NCBI RefSeq assembly: GCF_028736155.1 | Contig: NZ_CP117879.1 | Span: forward strand, 3,844,001 to 3,908,000 | DNA length: 64,000 nucleotides | Direction: 5' to 3' | Source of the DNA: Flavobacterium sp. KACC 22763 | GTDB taxonomy: Bacteria; Bacteroidota; Bacteroidia; Flavobacteriales; Flavobacteriaceae | Shown: one piece after another, positions 1-9,266 of the stretch | Position numbering within the stretch: the first letter of the stretch is position 1 | How the letters are laid out: every line of letters starts with the position of its first letter | The notes under the pieces: model-generated | Seen by the model: only the letters and a program-made list of their open reading frames with translations | What the model was told of the DNA's origin: nothing | Databases searched by the model: none | Translations under genes and position numbers: made by a program

Positions 1-348
1 AAAAGCTTTTGCAATTGCTTTTTGCAGACGTTCCAATTTTACTGGTTTTGTAATATAATCTACTGCATCAATATTAAACGCTTCGGCTGCATATTCTTTA
101 TAAGCCGTACAGAAAATCACCAATTTGTCTTGCAATTTTTCAGCCAGATGCAATCCGTCAATTCCTGGCATTTCGATATCCGAAATCAGCAGATCAAAAT
201 CTAAATCGGGAATATCAGACAAAAGTTTTTCAGGATTATTAAATGTTTTCACGATTTCCAATTCTGGAATTTGCTCGCAAAGCATTTTAAGGTAAGTCAA
301 TCCCGGAATTTCATCGTCCAGAAGCAAGCATTTCAGTTTTGTATTCAA
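1..348 (-). CDS. LytTR-family response regulator, receiver domain (partial)
   Basis: Reading the minus strand gives a receiver domain: the acidic pair in CLLLDDEIPG, the phosphoacceptor Asp in LLISDIEMPGIDG, the conserved Thr in FCTAYKEYA and the Lys in DYITKPVKL. The C-terminal output domain lies beyond position 1; LytTR is inferred from the receiver type and the LytS partner. The upstream sensor gene overlaps this frame. There is no ATG near the receiver start, so translation probably begins at the TTG at 348 (or CTG at 336), coupled to the sensor. Confident for the receiver, less so for the start and output domain. Confidence 0.85.
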   Translation of the reverse strand, partial: MNTKLKCLLLDDEIPGLTYLKMLCEQIPELEIVKTFNNPEKLLSDIPDLDFDLLISDIEMPGIDGLHLAEKLQDKLVIFCTAYKEYAAEAFNIDAVDYITKPVKLERLQKAIAKAF

Positions 349-1072
349 GTAAATCTATTTTTAGATGAGCAATATAAACGTCATTTTCTATAAACTTGTC
401 AAGTTTGAAATTATTCTTGTAAATAATTCGCAGTCGATGTTCTAAAGTAGCGTGGCCAAAACCGCTTCGTTCTTTTTTTAATACTTTTTTATCAGAGATT
501 TTATTGGAAACCGTCATAAAAAAAGCATTGTTTTTAAATTCAAAAACTACCGAAATAAAAGCATCTGCACTTTGTAAGTCAGCATGTTTAAAAGCATTTT
601 CAATTAAATCAATCGAAATTAAAGGCGCCAGCAAAGGCTGATCGTACAATTTGTCTTCCTGATGAATGTTGGTTTTGACTTTAAGTTCAAAAAGCGGACT
701 GATTTTAATTTTATTGATTTCGATTAAATTCATCGCAAAATCAATTTCTTCTTTGGCCGTTACAAATTTCTTTTTGCTTTCGTACAAAATATAATCTAAA
801 ACATTTGCCAGCTTATCTAGAGCAAAATACGTCTGATACGCATGCGACTGAATCGAATTTAGAATATTCTTAAACAAATGTGGATTCAGTTTTGATTCTA
901 AATTTTCCAATTGCAAATCATTGACTTTAGATTCTAAGGCATAAAAACTTTTTTCTGCATCTTCTTTTGCTTTTTTGGTTTGCATTAATTGATACACCAT
1001 AAAACAAATGATGACAACTAAAAGCAATAGAATTGCCAGAAAAATAAAAGTGGTTGTATTGTTTTGCTGCAT
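311..1072 (-). CDS. LytS-type sensor histidine kinase
   Basis: A 253-residue sensor kinase. One membrane segment (about residues 7-28) is followed by a short coiled coil and a His_kinase domain with the phosphoacceptor His65 in KLNPHLFKNILNS. The ATPase N-box is LIENAFKHA (about 156-164) and a glycine-rich segment SGFGHATLEHRLR lies near the end. It has no sensor domain outside the membrane, as is common in Bacteroidota LytS-like kinases with a few N-terminal helices. It overlaps its response regulator by 38 bp, so the two are surely cotranscribed. The signal is not evident from sequence. Confidence 0.9.
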   Translation of the reverse strand: MQQNNTTTFIFLAILLLLVVIICFMVYQLMQTKKAKEDAEKSFYALESKVNDLQLENLESKLNPHLFKNILNSIQSHAYQTYFALDKLANVLDYILYESKKKFVTAKEEIDFAMNLIEINKIKISPLFELKVKTNIHQEDKLYDQPLLAPLISIDLIENAFKHADLQSADAFISVVFEFKNNAFFMTVSNKISDKKVLKKERSGFGHATLEHRLRIIYKNNFKLDKFIENDVYIAHLKIDLLEYKTEMLASGR

Positions 1073-1204
1073 TTGTGTGTTTTTATATTTAAGTCAAATT
1101 CAAGAATAAAATTACTGAATCTGCTTCAATCTGTTGAATCTGCGTGAAGCTTTTTCACTAAGAAAACAACTCAATCTAAATTTTCCTAAAATCTAAATTG
1201 TTTG

Positions 1205-1212
1205 CAAATATG
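1205..1212 (-). promoter_or_regulatory. Putative -7 element for the two-component operon
   Basis: On the minus strand this reads CATATTTG, one base from the Bacteroidota consensus TAnnTTTG. It lies about 130 bp upstream of the sensor kinase start. No clear -33 element was found. Confidence 0.35.
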
Positions 1213-1331
1213 AGAAAACCTAACGGTTTACAAATAAAACAAGGCAAATTATAGCCAAAACAGCACTATCAAATTTGTGTTAACGTTAAGTAAAATAGAA
1301 CGGAATATTTATGATTTCGAGCACTTTTCAC

Positions 1332-1339
1332 TACATTTG
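1332..1339 (+). promoter_or_regulatory. -7 promoter element of the RND-family exporter
   Basis: TACATTTG matches the Bacteroidota -7 consensus TAnnTTTG and lies 20 bp before the ATG at 1360, implying a very short leader. Confidence 0.5.
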
Positions 1340-1359
1340 CATCCATTTTTAAAGATTTT

Positions 1360-3726
1360 ATGAAAAACACTGTCCAAGTTGGATTTTGGGAAAAACTTGC
1401 CCGAATTATACTTAAAAACCGAATTACGATTCTGGTTATACTTTCTGCTTTAACTCTTTTCTTTGGTTATCAGTGGAAGAATCTTTCTATGACTTATACT
1501 GAAGCTAACTTGCTTCCGAAAGATCATATTGCAAATAAAGATTATCAAAAATTCTTAGACAAATTTGGCGAAGAAGGAAACTTAATTGTTATTGGTTTTA
1601 AAGATCCTAAATTCTTTACACCAAAAAATTATGCGGCTTGGACCGAATTGATGAACGGTTTGAAAAAAGCCAAAGAAGTTGATTTGGTAATTTCTTTGAA
1701 TGATTTAAAGAAACTTGAAAAAGATACTGTAAATCAGAAGTTTGTTCTAGCACCATTTATCGAAGAAAGCAAAGCTCTTGACGCTAATTATTTAAAAAGT
1801 GTACAATATGATTTGTTTCACAATCTTCCTTTTTACGAAGGATTGTTGTTTAACAAAGAAAGCGGTAGCGTTCGCTCTGCTATTTATATGAACAAAGCCC
1901 TAGTAAATACGGCAGAAAGAAAAACTTTTATCTTAAATGATTTAGTTCCTAAAATCGATAAATTCGAAAAAACAACTGGAATCGATCTTAAAGTTTCGGG
2001 AATGCCATACATCCGTACAATCAATGCGGATAATATGAAAGGTGAAATCGGACTTTTTATTGGAGCGTCTTTATTGACCGTTTCTCTGATTTTCTTTTTC
2101 TTTTTCCGTTCTTTCAGAGCTACTTTTATTTCGATCTGCATTTTAATTGTCGGAGTAACTTGGTCGTTTGGAACACTTGGATTATTTGGTTATAAAATCA
2201 CGATTTTAACAGCAATTATTCCACCGCTGATTATCGTAATCGGAATTACTAACTGTATTTTCCTGATTAATAAATATCAACAGGAAATAAAACTGCATAA
2301 CAATCAGGCAAAAGCTTTACAGCGTGTGATTTCAAAAATTGGATCTTCGACTTTGATGACCAATTTGACCGCTGCGATTGGTTTTGCAACTTTGATGATT
2401 ACAGGAAACGAACTTCTTTTTGAGTTCGGATTAGTAACTTCTATCAACGTGCTTTCTGTTTATACTTTGACACTTTTTATCGTGCCAATTATTTACAGTT
2501 TTATGCCATTGCCAAAAGAAAAGCACTTATATCACTTAGACAAAACGTACATTTCGACACTTTTAAACACAGTTACAACTATCGTTAAAGGCAAAAAAAC
2601 AATTGTTTATTGCATTTACGCTGTTCTATTTCTTGTGAGTTTAAATGGAGTGAGACAAATGAAAGTATCAGGAAGTTTAATTGGTGAAATGCCAAAAAGC
2701 GCTTCTTTCTTTAAAGATATTTTATTTTACGAAAAAGAATTCAACGGTGTAATGCCTCTTGAAATTATGATTGACACCAAAAAGAAAAAAGGTATTATGA
2801 AACCGTCAACCATTCGTAAAATGGATGAATTGCAGAATACTATTTCTGAAATTCCAGAATTGGCGAAACCAGTTTCTGTTGTAAACTTGGTTAAATATGC
2901 AAAACAGGCTTTCTATAACGGAAATCCTGAGTATTATCAATTGCCAACTTCACAAGAGCAGACTTTTATTTTGGGTTATGCTAAAAATGCAACCAAAAAC
3001 AGCAAAGAAAACTTAATGAAAGCGTATGTGGATTCGACTGGACAATATGCCAGAATTACGACTTTCATGAAAGATATTGGGACAGATGAAATGGCAAAAG
3101 TAGAAGGAAAACTTCGCAAAAAAATTGATGAAATTTTCCCTAAAGACCGTTATGAAGTTACGATTACAGGAAAAGCTTTAGTTTTCCAGAAAGGAACAAC
3201 TTATCTGGCGCATAACTTAATCGAATCATTATTGTTTGCGATTGCAACTATTGCGATTTTGATGCTGTATTTATTCCGTTCGTTCAAAATGGTAGCAGCT
3301 TCTTTGATTACGAATATTTTACCGCTTTGCATTACTTCAGGACTAATGGGTTATTTTGGAATTCCATTAAAACCATCAACGATTCTGGTATTCAGTATCG
3401 CTTTCGGAATCTCGGTGGATAATGCAATTCAGTTTATGGCGAAATACAAACATGATTTGATGCAAAACAAAGGAAAAGTGAAGAAATCGGTTTTCAGCGC
3501 CTTGAGAGAAACTGGAGTAAGTACGTTCTATACTTCTGTTGTTTTGATTTTAGGTTTTGCGACTTTCACATTATCAAGCTTCAGCGGAACTATTGCTTTA
3601 GGAGGATTAATTTCTTGTACTTTGGTTTTTGCAATGTTTGCTAACTTGGTGGTATTGCCTTCGTTGGTTTTAACTTTTGAGAAGAAGAAAACAAGGAAAG
3701 AGGAATTGGAGAGTTTGGAGAAGTAA
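1360..3726 (+). CDS. RND/MMPL-family membrane transporter
   Basis: A 788-residue polytopic protein with the duplicated architecture of single-subunit RND (MMPL/SSD) exporters. TM1 lies near residues 20-40, followed by a large loop outside the cytoplasm to about 225, then a bundle of five helices with the segment IGITNCIFLINKYQ. A second loop (about 430-620) and second helix bundle follow, containing FGISVDNAIQFMAKYKHD. These two segments are the conserved transmembrane motifs of the family. It is about half the length of HAE-type pumps and has no adjacent membrane-fusion or outer-membrane partner, so lipid or small-molecule transport is more likely than classic multidrug efflux. The substrate is unknown. 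Confidence 0.85.
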   Translation: MKNTVQVGFWEKLARIILKNRITILVILSALTLFFGYQWKNLSMTYTEANLLPKDHIANKDYQKFLDKFGEEGNLIVIGFKDPKFFTPKNYAAWTELMNGLKKAKEVDLVISLNDLKKLEKDTVNQKFVLAPFIEESKALDANYLKSVQYDLFHNLPFYEGLLFNKESGSVRSAIYMNKALVNTAERKTFILNDLVPKIDKFEKTTGIDLKVSGMPYIRTINADNMKGEIGLFIGASLLTVSLIFFFFFRSFRATFISICILIVGVTWSFGTLGLFGYKITILTAIIPPLIIVIGITNCIFLINKYQQEIKLHNNQAKALQRVISKIGSSTLMTNLTAAIGFATLMITGNELLFEFGLVTSINVLSVYTLTLFIVPIIYSFMPLPKEKHLYHLDKTYISTLLNTVTTIVKGKKTIVYCIYAVLFLVSLNGVRQMKVSGSLIGEMPKSASFFKDILFYEKEFNGVMPLEIMIDTKKKKGIMKPSTIRKMDELQNTISEIPELAKPVSVVNLVKYAKQAFYNGNPEYYQLPTSQEQTFILGYAKNATKNSKENLMKAYVDSTGQYARITTFMKDIGTDEMAKVEGKLRKKIDEIFPKDRYEVTITGKALVFQKGTTYLAHNLIESLLFAIATIAILMLYLFRSFKMVAASLITNILPLCITSGLMGYFGIPLKPSTILVFSIAFGISVDNAIQFMAKYKHDLMQNKGKVKKSVFSALRETGVSTFYTSVVLILGFATFTLSSFSGTIALGGLISCTLVFAMFANLVVLPSLVLTFEKKKTRKEELESLEK

Positions 3727-3751
3727 TTTTCTTTCCATATAAAAAATATCC

Positions 3752-3797
3752 GCCACGAATTCACCAATAAAAAACAAAAAATTCGTGAATTCGTGGC
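3752..3797. repeat. Inverted repeat of the GCCACGAATT family
   Basis: Perfect 13-bp arms, GCCACGAATTCAC at 3752-3764 and its reverse complement at 3785-3797, are separated by 20 bp. It lies just past the exporter gene and may act as its terminator. Related arms recur near 12032-12091. Confidence 0.8.
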
Positions 3798-3832
3798 TTA
3801 TAAATTCACACGAATACAAAAGTCAATCAAGT

Positions 3833-4678
3833 ATGAAAAGGATTATATTGGTCATTCTTATATTGAGTATAAACTCAACATTCTCTCAAAATTATGTTGC
3901 GAATTTAAACTTAGCATCAACTCAAAATTATTTTGAGGGTAAAAATTTATACTGCAAATCTGAGAATCCTGAAGCAATGAAAATTTTCAATGGCGGGATT
4001 GAAATTCTTTATCTAAACAAATCTTTAGACAAAAAATATCTTAAGATTACATCAAATATCTTTTTCGATGCATATAAAAAAGACACAACATTTTGTGATG
4101 CTTTGTTTTTTGCAGGATACACACTAAGATTACTAAACGACAAAAATGCGTTGGCACTTTATATTGCTGCTGATAGCTCTTACCATAAATCGTTTGAATT
4201 TAAAACCAACTTAGCCGCAGAATGTTTAAGATATGGCAATGAAAAAACGATTAAAATTGCCAGAAAAAAATATACCGAAATAATTAAATTATTTCCAGAA
4301 AGTCCTGAGGGTTATTACGGATTCGCACTTACTTCACCCATTCTAGGAGATTACGAAAAAGGATTAGAAAATATAAATATTGCTGTTGAAAAATACAAAA
4401 TCATAAATCCAAAATTAAAGGATGATGTGATTTATTTACAAGGAATTTTACTTTCAATGAATAATAGGCATAATGAGGCTTTGGAAAACTTAGACAAAGT
4501 TTATTCTTCGTATAAAAAAGATTTCAATTTTAAAGTTTATTATTCTCTATCACTTTTAAAAGTCTCTCAAGAAAAGAAAGATGACAAAATGAAAAAGAAG
4601 GCATTAAGCATTTATGAAAAAATAGATGAGAAAGATCAAATTCCTAAGGAAGTAAAAGACCAATTAGTGTTTTCTTAA
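3833..4678 (+). CDS. Exported TPR-like protein of unknown function
   Basis: I place the start at the ATG at 3833, giving 281 residues, because it begins a typical signal peptide (MKRIILVILILSINSTFSQ, cleavage near residue 19). An upstream in-frame ATG at 3785 falls inside the inverted repeat and would add 16 polar residues. The rest is helical with tetratricopeptide-like pairs, for example FPESPEGYYGFALTSPILGDY, and a basic C-terminus. Such proteins often serve as periplasmic scaffolds, but no partner is evident. The function is unknown. Confidence 0.75.
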   Translation: MKRIILVILILSINSTFSQNYVANLNLASTQNYFEGKNLYCKSENPEAMKIFNGGIEILYLNKSLDKKYLKITSNIFFDAYKKDTTFCDALFFAGYTLRLLNDKNALALYIAADSSYHKSFEFKTNLAAECLRYGNEKTIKIARKKYTEIIKLFPESPEGYYGFALTSPILGDYEKGLENINIAVEKYKIINPKLKDDVIYLQGILLSMNNRHNEALENLDKVYSSYKKDFNFKVYYSLSLLKVSQEKKDDKMKKKALSIYEKIDEKDQIPKEVKDQLVFS

Positions 4679-4780
4679 TTGTAGAATTACTAGTTCGATT
4701 TCTCATTCCTCGATAATGACAAATTTATTTCAAAAACTTCTTTTGGAACCAAATGCCCTAGCCCCGATCGAAGCGACATC

Positions 4781-4809
4781 CTTTCTATTTTTTCTTTAAA
4801 AATAGAAAG
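4781..4809. repeat. Hairpin upstream of asnS
   Basis: CTTTCTATTTTT (4781-4792) pairs perfectly with 4798-4809 around a 5-bp loop. It lies about 100 bp after the TPR-like gene and could end its transcript. It lacks a strong T-tract. Confidence 0.45.
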
Positions 4810-4856
4810 ATATAGCGAAGAGCGGGAAACAGCTTCAAAAATTAATTATTATCGAT

Positions 4857-4864
4857 TATATTTG
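4857..4864 (+). promoter_or_regulatory. -7 promoter element of asnS
   Basis: TATATTTG, a full match to TAnnTTTG, lies 45 bp before the asnS ATG. Confidence 0.6.
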
Positions 4865-4909
4865 CAGTTGTTCAAAACGAATATTATTTAATATCAATTA
4901 TATATAAAA

Positions 4910-6355
4910 ATGAAACACACAAAAGTTAGAGACTTATTAAACAGTACGACGACGTTACAGGAAGTGAATGCAAAAGGTTGGGTGAGAACTTTTAGAAATA
5001 ATCAGTTCATCGCTTTAAATGACGGTTCTACAATTAATAATATTCAATGTGTTGTTGATTTTGAAAATACACCAGAAGAGACTTTAAAAAGAATCACGAC
5101 TGGAGCTGCGGTTTCTGTAATTGGAACTTTAGTTGAAAGTAAAGGTGCGGGTCAGAAATATGAAATTCAAGTAAACAAACTTGAAATTCTTGGAGATTCT
5201 GATGCTGAGAAATTCCCAATGCAGCCTAAAAAACACTCTTTAGAATTTTTACGTGAAAACGCTCACTTGCGTGTACGTACAAATGCTTTTGGTGCGATTA
5301 TGCGTGTGCGTTCGGTATTGTCTTATGCGGTTCACAAATATTTTCAAGATAAAGGTTTCGTTTATGTAAACACGCCAATTATCACTGGAGCTGATGCTGA
5401 AGGTGCAGGAGAAATGTTCCAAGTAACTTCTTTGCCATTAGATAACCTTCCTAAAAATGAAGAAGGAAACATCGATTTCAAAAAAGATTTCTTCGGAAAA
5501 CATACCAACTTGACAGTTTCTGGACAATTAGAAGGAGAAACTTTCGCTATGGCTTTGGGTCAGATTTATACTTTTGGACCAACGTTCAGAGCAGAAAACT
5601 CAAATACTTCTCGTCACTTAGCAGAATTCTGGATGATTGAGCCAGAAGTTGCTTTCAATGACCTTGATGACAACATGGATTTGGCTGAAGATTTTATTCA
5701 ATACGTAATTAAATATGCTTTAGACAACTGTAAAGATGATTTGAAATTCTTAGAAGGAAGACTTCTTGAAGAAGAAAAATCAAAACCACAGACTGAAAGA
5801 AGCGAAATGGCTTTGTTAGAGAAATTGAACTTCGTTTTAGAAAACAACTTCAAACGTGTTTCTTATACAGAAGCAATTGACATTTTAAGAGATTCAACTC
5901 CAAATAAAAAGAAGAAATTCCAATATTTAATCAACGAATGGGGAGCTGACTTACAGTCAGAACACGAGCGATTCTTGGTTGAAAAACACTTTAAATGTCC
6001 GGTAATTTTATACGATTACCCAGCAAACATTAAAGCGTTTTACATGCGTTTGAACGACAACACAGAACCAGGAAGAGAAACAGTTCGTGCAATGGATATC
6101 CTTTTCCCTGGAATTGGAGAAATCGTTGGTGGTTCTGAAAGAGAAGAGCGTTACGATGTTCTTGTCGAAAAAATGGAAAAGCTTGGAATTGACAAAGAAG
6201 AATTATACTGGTACTTAGATACTAGAAGATTTGGATCGGCAACTCACGCAGGTTTCGGTTTAGGATTTGAGCGTTTAGTATTGTTTGTAACAGGAATGAC
6301 AAACATTAGAGACGTAATTCCTTTCCCAAGAACTCCTGGAAGTGCAGAGTTTTAA
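4910..6355 (+). CDS. asnS: Asparagine--tRNA ligase
   Basis: Class IIb aminoacyl-tRNA synthetase of 481 residues that charges tRNA-Asn in the cytoplasm. The N-terminal OB-fold anticodon-binding domain (about 1-110, with [11 protein letters not shown]) precedes the catalytic core. That core contains GEMFQVTSL, motif 2 ([25 protein letters not shown] region) and motif 3 near the end ([16 protein letters not shown]), followed by [13 protein letters not shown]. Length and the C-terminal sequence distinguish it from AspRS and LysRS. It has its own promoter. Confidence 0.97.
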   Translation: MKHTKVRDLLNSTTTLQEVNAKGWVRTFRNNQFIALNDGSTINNIQCVVDFENTPEETLKRITTGAAVSVIGTLVESKGAGQKYEIQVNKLEILGDSDAEKFPMQPKKHSLEFLRENAHLRVRTNAFGAIMRVRSVLSYAVHKYFQDKGFVYVNTPIITGADAEGAGEMFQVTSLPLDNLPKNEEGNIDFKKDFFGKHTNLTVSGQLEGETFAMALGQIYTFGPTFRAENSNTSRHLAEFWMIEPEVAFNDLDDNMDLAEDFIQYVIKYALDNCKDDLKFLEGRLLEEEKSKPQTERSEMALLEKLNFVLENNFKRVSYTEAIDILRDSTPNKKKKFQYLINEWGADLQSEHERFLVEKHFKCPVILYDYPANIKAFYMRLNDNTEPGRETVRAMDILFPGIGEIVGGSEREERYDVLVEKMEKLGIDKEELYWYLDTRRFGSATHAGFGLGFERLVLFVTGMTNIRDVIPFPRTPGSAEF

Positions 6356-6419
6356 TCTGAGGTTCTAAGGTACTTAGGTACTAAGATTCTAAGGTTTAAA
6401 CATATAATAAAATTTGTTT

Positions 6420-6480
6420 CAGGTTTCAAGTTTCAAGTTGTGGCACGTTCTTCAACCTGAAACTTGAAACTTGAAACTTT
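6420..6480. repeat. Inverted TTTCAAG repeats before rpoN
   Basis: GTTTCAAGTTTCAAG on the left and CTTGAAACTTGAAAC on the right can fold into a long stem around TGTGGCACGTTCTTC. This is a dispersed-repeat type sequence. The loop contains TGGCACG, a sigma-54 -24 half-site, but no matching -12 GC doublet. Confidence 0.6.
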
Positions 6481-6492
6481 TAACAAAATCAA

Positions 6493-7953
6493 ATGCTAAA
6501 GCAATTTTTAAATTTAAAATTATCCCAAAAATTATCTCCACAGCAAATTCAGCTGATGAAGTTAATTCAATTGCCTACGCAAGCTTTTGAACAGCGTTTA
6601 TTAGAAGAAATGAACGAAAATCCGGCGCTTGAAGCTGGAAAAGAAGACGATTACGAAGCTGATGAATACGCTAATGAAGACTATGACGATTATGATGATG
6701 CAGAATCTGACAGAATCGAAGCAGACGACATTAATATTGATGAATATCTAAGCGACGACGATACACCTGATTATAAAACTCAGGTAAATAATTATAGTGA
6801 TGACGAGGAACGCGAAACGCCATTTGCAGCTCCTATAAGTTTCCATCAGGATTTGATCAATCAGTTGAATACTTTTATTTTGAATGATGAGGAACGCGAA
6901 ATCGCTGAATTCCTTGTTGGAAGTATTGATGATATGGGTTATATCCGAAGAAGTATTCCAGACATTGTAGACGATATGGCTTTTACTCAGGGAATCTACA
7001 CTGATGAAGCAATGGTTGAAAAAATGTTGACGGTAATTCACGAACTTGAACCTTCAGGAGTTGGTGCGCGTGATTTACAGGAATGTTTATTGCTTCAGTT
7101 AAAACACAAAACACCAACTGAATATGTTGATTTAGCAATCGACATTATCGAAAATCAGTTTGATGCTTTTACGAAGAAACATTACGATAAACTTTTACAG
7201 AAATACAGCATTTCTAACGAACAGCTTAAAAAAGCAATTCATGAAATTGAAAGATTAAACCCAAAACCGGGTGGTTCTTTTGCTGGAAACAATAAAGTTA
7301 CAGAAAACATTGTTCCTGATTTTGCCATTAGAATTGCAGATGGCGAATTAGAATTAACCTTAAACGGAAGAAATGCTCCTTCCCTGCACGTTTCTAAAGA
7401 TTATCAGGAAATGATGCAGACGTATAAAGAATCTCGCGATAAATCGACTGCGCAGAAAGATGCGGTTCAGTTTATCAAACAAAAACTAGATTCTGCTAAA
7501 TGGTTTATTGATGCCATCAGACAGCGCCAGGAAACACTTTTTGTCACTATGAATGCAATTATGCATTATCAGGAAGAATATTTCTTAGACGGCGACGAAA
7601 CCAAGCTAAAACCAATGATCTTAAAAGACATTGCAGATATGGTTGGTTTGGATATTTCGACAATTTCACGTGTGGCAAACAGCAAATATGTTGAAACACC
7701 ATACGGAACTAAATTGATTAAAGAGTTTTTCTCTGAAGCTATGAAAAATGATCAGGGTGAAGATGTTTCGACTTTAGAAATTAAAAAAATTCTTCAAAAC
7801 ACAATTGAGGAAGAAGATAAGAGGAAACCGCTTCCAGATGATCAACTTGCAGAAATCTTAAAAGAAAAAGGATATCCGATTGCGAGAAGAACAATTGCTA
7901 AATACCGAGAACAACTTGATATTCCCGTCGCGAGAATGAGGAAGAAGATTTAA
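6493..7953 (+). CDS. rpoN: RNA polymerase sigma-54 factor
   Basis: A 486-residue sigma-54 factor. The N-terminal activator-interacting region (LSPQQIQLMKLIQLPTQAFEQ, ending ENPALE) is followed by a strongly acidic linker (about 50-110), the core-binding domain, a helix-turn-helix (DIADMVGLDISTISRVAN) and the RpoN box (ARRTIAKYREQLDIP) at the C-terminus. It directs transcription from -24/-12 promoters and requires AAA+ activators, one of which is encoded in this window at 34083-35444. Confidence 0.97.
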   Translation: MLKQFLNLKLSQKLSPQQIQLMKLIQLPTQAFEQRLLEEMNENPALEAGKEDDYEADEYANEDYDDYDDAESDRIEADDINIDEYLSDDDTPDYKTQVNNYSDDEERETPFAAPISFHQDLINQLNTFILNDEEREIAEFLVGSIDDMGYIRRSIPDIVDDMAFTQGIYTDEAMVEKMLTVIHELEPSGVGARDLQECLLLQLKHKTPTEYVDLAIDIIENQFDAFTKKHYDKLLQKYSISNEQLKKAIHEIERLNPKPGGSFAGNNKVTENIVPDFAIRIADGELELTLNGRNAPSLHVSKDYQEMMQTYKESRDKSTAQKDAVQFIKQKLDSAKWFIDAIRQRQETLFVTMNAIMHYQEEYFLDGDETKLKPMILKDIADMVGLDISTISRVANSKYVETPYGTKLIKEFFSEAMKNDQGEDVSTLEIKKILQNTIEEEDKRKPLPDDQLAEILKEKGYPIARRTIAKYREQLDIPVARMRKKI

Positions 7954-7994
7954 GGTTTTAACCATATAAGAGCTCTAAGTTCATTTAAAACAAC

Positions 7995-8021
7995 AAACCC
8001 GATAGTTTAACTATCGGGTTT
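7995..8021. terminator. Bidirectional terminator between rpoN and the PIN toxin
   Basis: AAACCCGATAGTT (7995-8007) pairs with AACTATCGGGTTT (8009-8021) and is flanked by A and T tracts. It serves the two convergent genes. Confidence 0.85.
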
Positions 8022-8434
8022 TATTTTTTTATTGAAGTAAGAAATTCCGAAGGAGTCATAACTGGAATTTCTGAATTTTTAAAATCTTTTTTATTTCTGG
8101 TTATCAATACATTACATTTATGATGTAATGCACTAAAATACTGGACAGCATCTTCGAAATCATTAAAGTTTGAAATGAGACTTTTATCAATTACAATTTC
8201 ATCAATAGCAGAAACTTCGCATATAAAACGAAATTTTCTCAAGGCTTCCAAAACAACTTTCTTTTCAACCACTTTTGAAATTACATAAACCGTATTTACA
8301 AAAGACAAAGATGAGCTTGCTAACCTAAAATTTTTATTTTCTGCAAGTGAGGCTATCATTGCAATATCATTAAAAAAGGGTTCTCGTTCTCCTATTAAAT
8401 CAATTAAAACATTTGTATCTAAAAACAGCTTCAT
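8021..8434 (-). CDS. PIN-domain toxin
   Basis: A 137-residue PIN-domain protein. The N-terminus MKLFLDTNVLIDLIGE carries the first catalytic aspartate; later acidic positions include the Asp of FNDFEDAVQYFSA and NKKDFKNSEIPVMTP, typical of VapC-type metal-dependent ribonucleases. Its ATG overlaps the antitoxin stop codon by one base (TAATG), so translation is coupled. The complete family layout suggests an active toxin; its RNA target is unknown. Confidence 0.9.
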   Translation of the reverse strand: MKLFLDTNVLIDLIGEREPFFNDIAMIASLAENKNFRLASSSLSFVNTVYVISKVVEKKVVLEALRKFRFICEVSAIDEIVIDKSLISNFNDFEDAVQYFSALHHKCNVLITRNKKDFKNSEIPVMTPSEFLTSIKK

Positions 8435-8688
8435 TACTTATATTTTTCAGACAAGTAGTCTTGTCTATCTTTTTTATAGTCAAAATCATTGTCAATTTTG
8501 CCTTTTCCAACTGCAAGACTTTTCACAAAAGCGCTTATTTCACAATTCTCAGAAGTACTATCTTTTTCAATTATTGTTTTTAAATAATTTTCGACCAAAA
8601 GTGACAAGCTGTGCTTATGTTCTGCAGCATATATTTTGGCCCTATCGATAACGTTTTTATCTAGTTTCAATGTTAATTTCGCATCCAT
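8434..8688 (-). CDS. Antitoxin of the PIN toxin
   Basis: I choose the ATG at 8688 (84 residues, MDAKLTLKLDKNVIDRAKIYA) over an upstream in-frame ATG at 8739 because it is directly downstream of the promoter element and matches the usual start of this family. The N-terminus (KLTLKLDKNVIDRAKIYAAEHKHSLSLLVENYL) is a ribbon-helix-helix-like DNA-binding segment. The charged tail likely wraps the toxin. Autoregulation is expected for such pairs but is inferred. Confidence 0.85.
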   Translation of the reverse strand: MDAKLTLKLDKNVIDRAKIYAAEHKHSLSLLVENYLKTIIEKDSTSENCEISAFVKSLAVGKGKIDNDFDYKKDRQDYLSEKYK

Positions 8689-8713
8689 AATTTTTATATT
8701 TATTCTATACGTA

Positions 8714-8721
8714 CAAATATA
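8714..8721 (-). promoter_or_regulatory. -7 promoter element of the antitoxin-toxin operon
   Basis: The minus strand reads TATATTTG, a full consensus match, 26 bp upstream of the antitoxin ATG. Confidence 0.6.
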
Positions 8722-8740
8722 CAAAAAACATCCGTGCACA

Positions 8741-8779
8741 ATTAAACCCGACAGGTTTCAGAAATCTGTCGGGTTTAAT
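8741..8779. terminator. Terminator hairpin after the 8803-9243 gene
   Basis: Nineteen-bp arms with one mismatch (ATTAAACCCGACAG... paired with 8761-8779) enclose a one-base loop. It lies just downstream of the minus-strand gene ending at 8803 and upstream of the antitoxin promoter, insulating the toxin operon. Confidence 0.8.
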
Positions 8780-8802
8780 TATTTTAAATCATCTATAAAC
8801 CT

Positions 8803-9243
8803 TTATTTATACTGATCAGGTAATACTTTTATATCAAACAAAAAAACTTTCTTTTTGTCACTGTAGCTATAAACCAGAGTATAATCATTTTCTCTGAATA
8901 CCTGAAGTCCTGTATTTGCTTTTGCAGTACTTAAAAGACTTTTCTTAATTTCTTCTTGAATTACATTTACCTCAGCAGTTTTTTTCATCACATTCAGCAA
9001 TGTCAAATTGTACTGAACTGTTTTTTCTTCATGCAGACTTACACTGTCCAAACGAATACCTTCCTGAATATTCAAAGGACAGCTTTTATTATATTTTGCA
9101 ATTAATTCTACTACTTCAGTATTTACTTCATCTTCTTTTTCGCCTAGGTAAAATTGAAAATAAGCTACGAAAGCAACAGCAATTCCAATTAATACTAACA
9201 ATAAAACAGTCGATTTTCTCATATTTTGTAATGTCTTTGTCAT
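8803..9243 (-). CDS. Membrane-anchored protein of unknown function
   Basis: A 146-residue protein with one N-terminal membrane segment (about residues 12-32, STVLLLVLIGIAVAFVAYFQF) and a soluble domain rich in Val, Lys and Asp. I do not recognise the family. It begins 23 bp after tdk on the same strand, so the two are probably cotranscribed. The topology suggests a periplasmic soluble domain. An in-frame Met at residue 8 is an alternative start. Confidence 0.7.
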   Translation of the reverse strand: MTKTLQNMRKSTVLLLVLIGIAVAFVAYFQFYLGEKEDEVNTEVVELIAKYNKSCPLNIQEGIRLDSVSLHEEKTVQYNLTLLNVMKKTAEVNVIQEEIKKSLLSTAKANTGLQVFRENDYTLVYSYSDKKKVFLFDIKVLPDQYK

Positions 9244-9266
9244 GGCTTATAATTAAGTAAAACAAT

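Noticed and set aside
22..204. Short plus-strand reading frame at the window start
   Set aside because: The minus strand here clearly encodes a receiver domain; the plus-strand frame has no family features.
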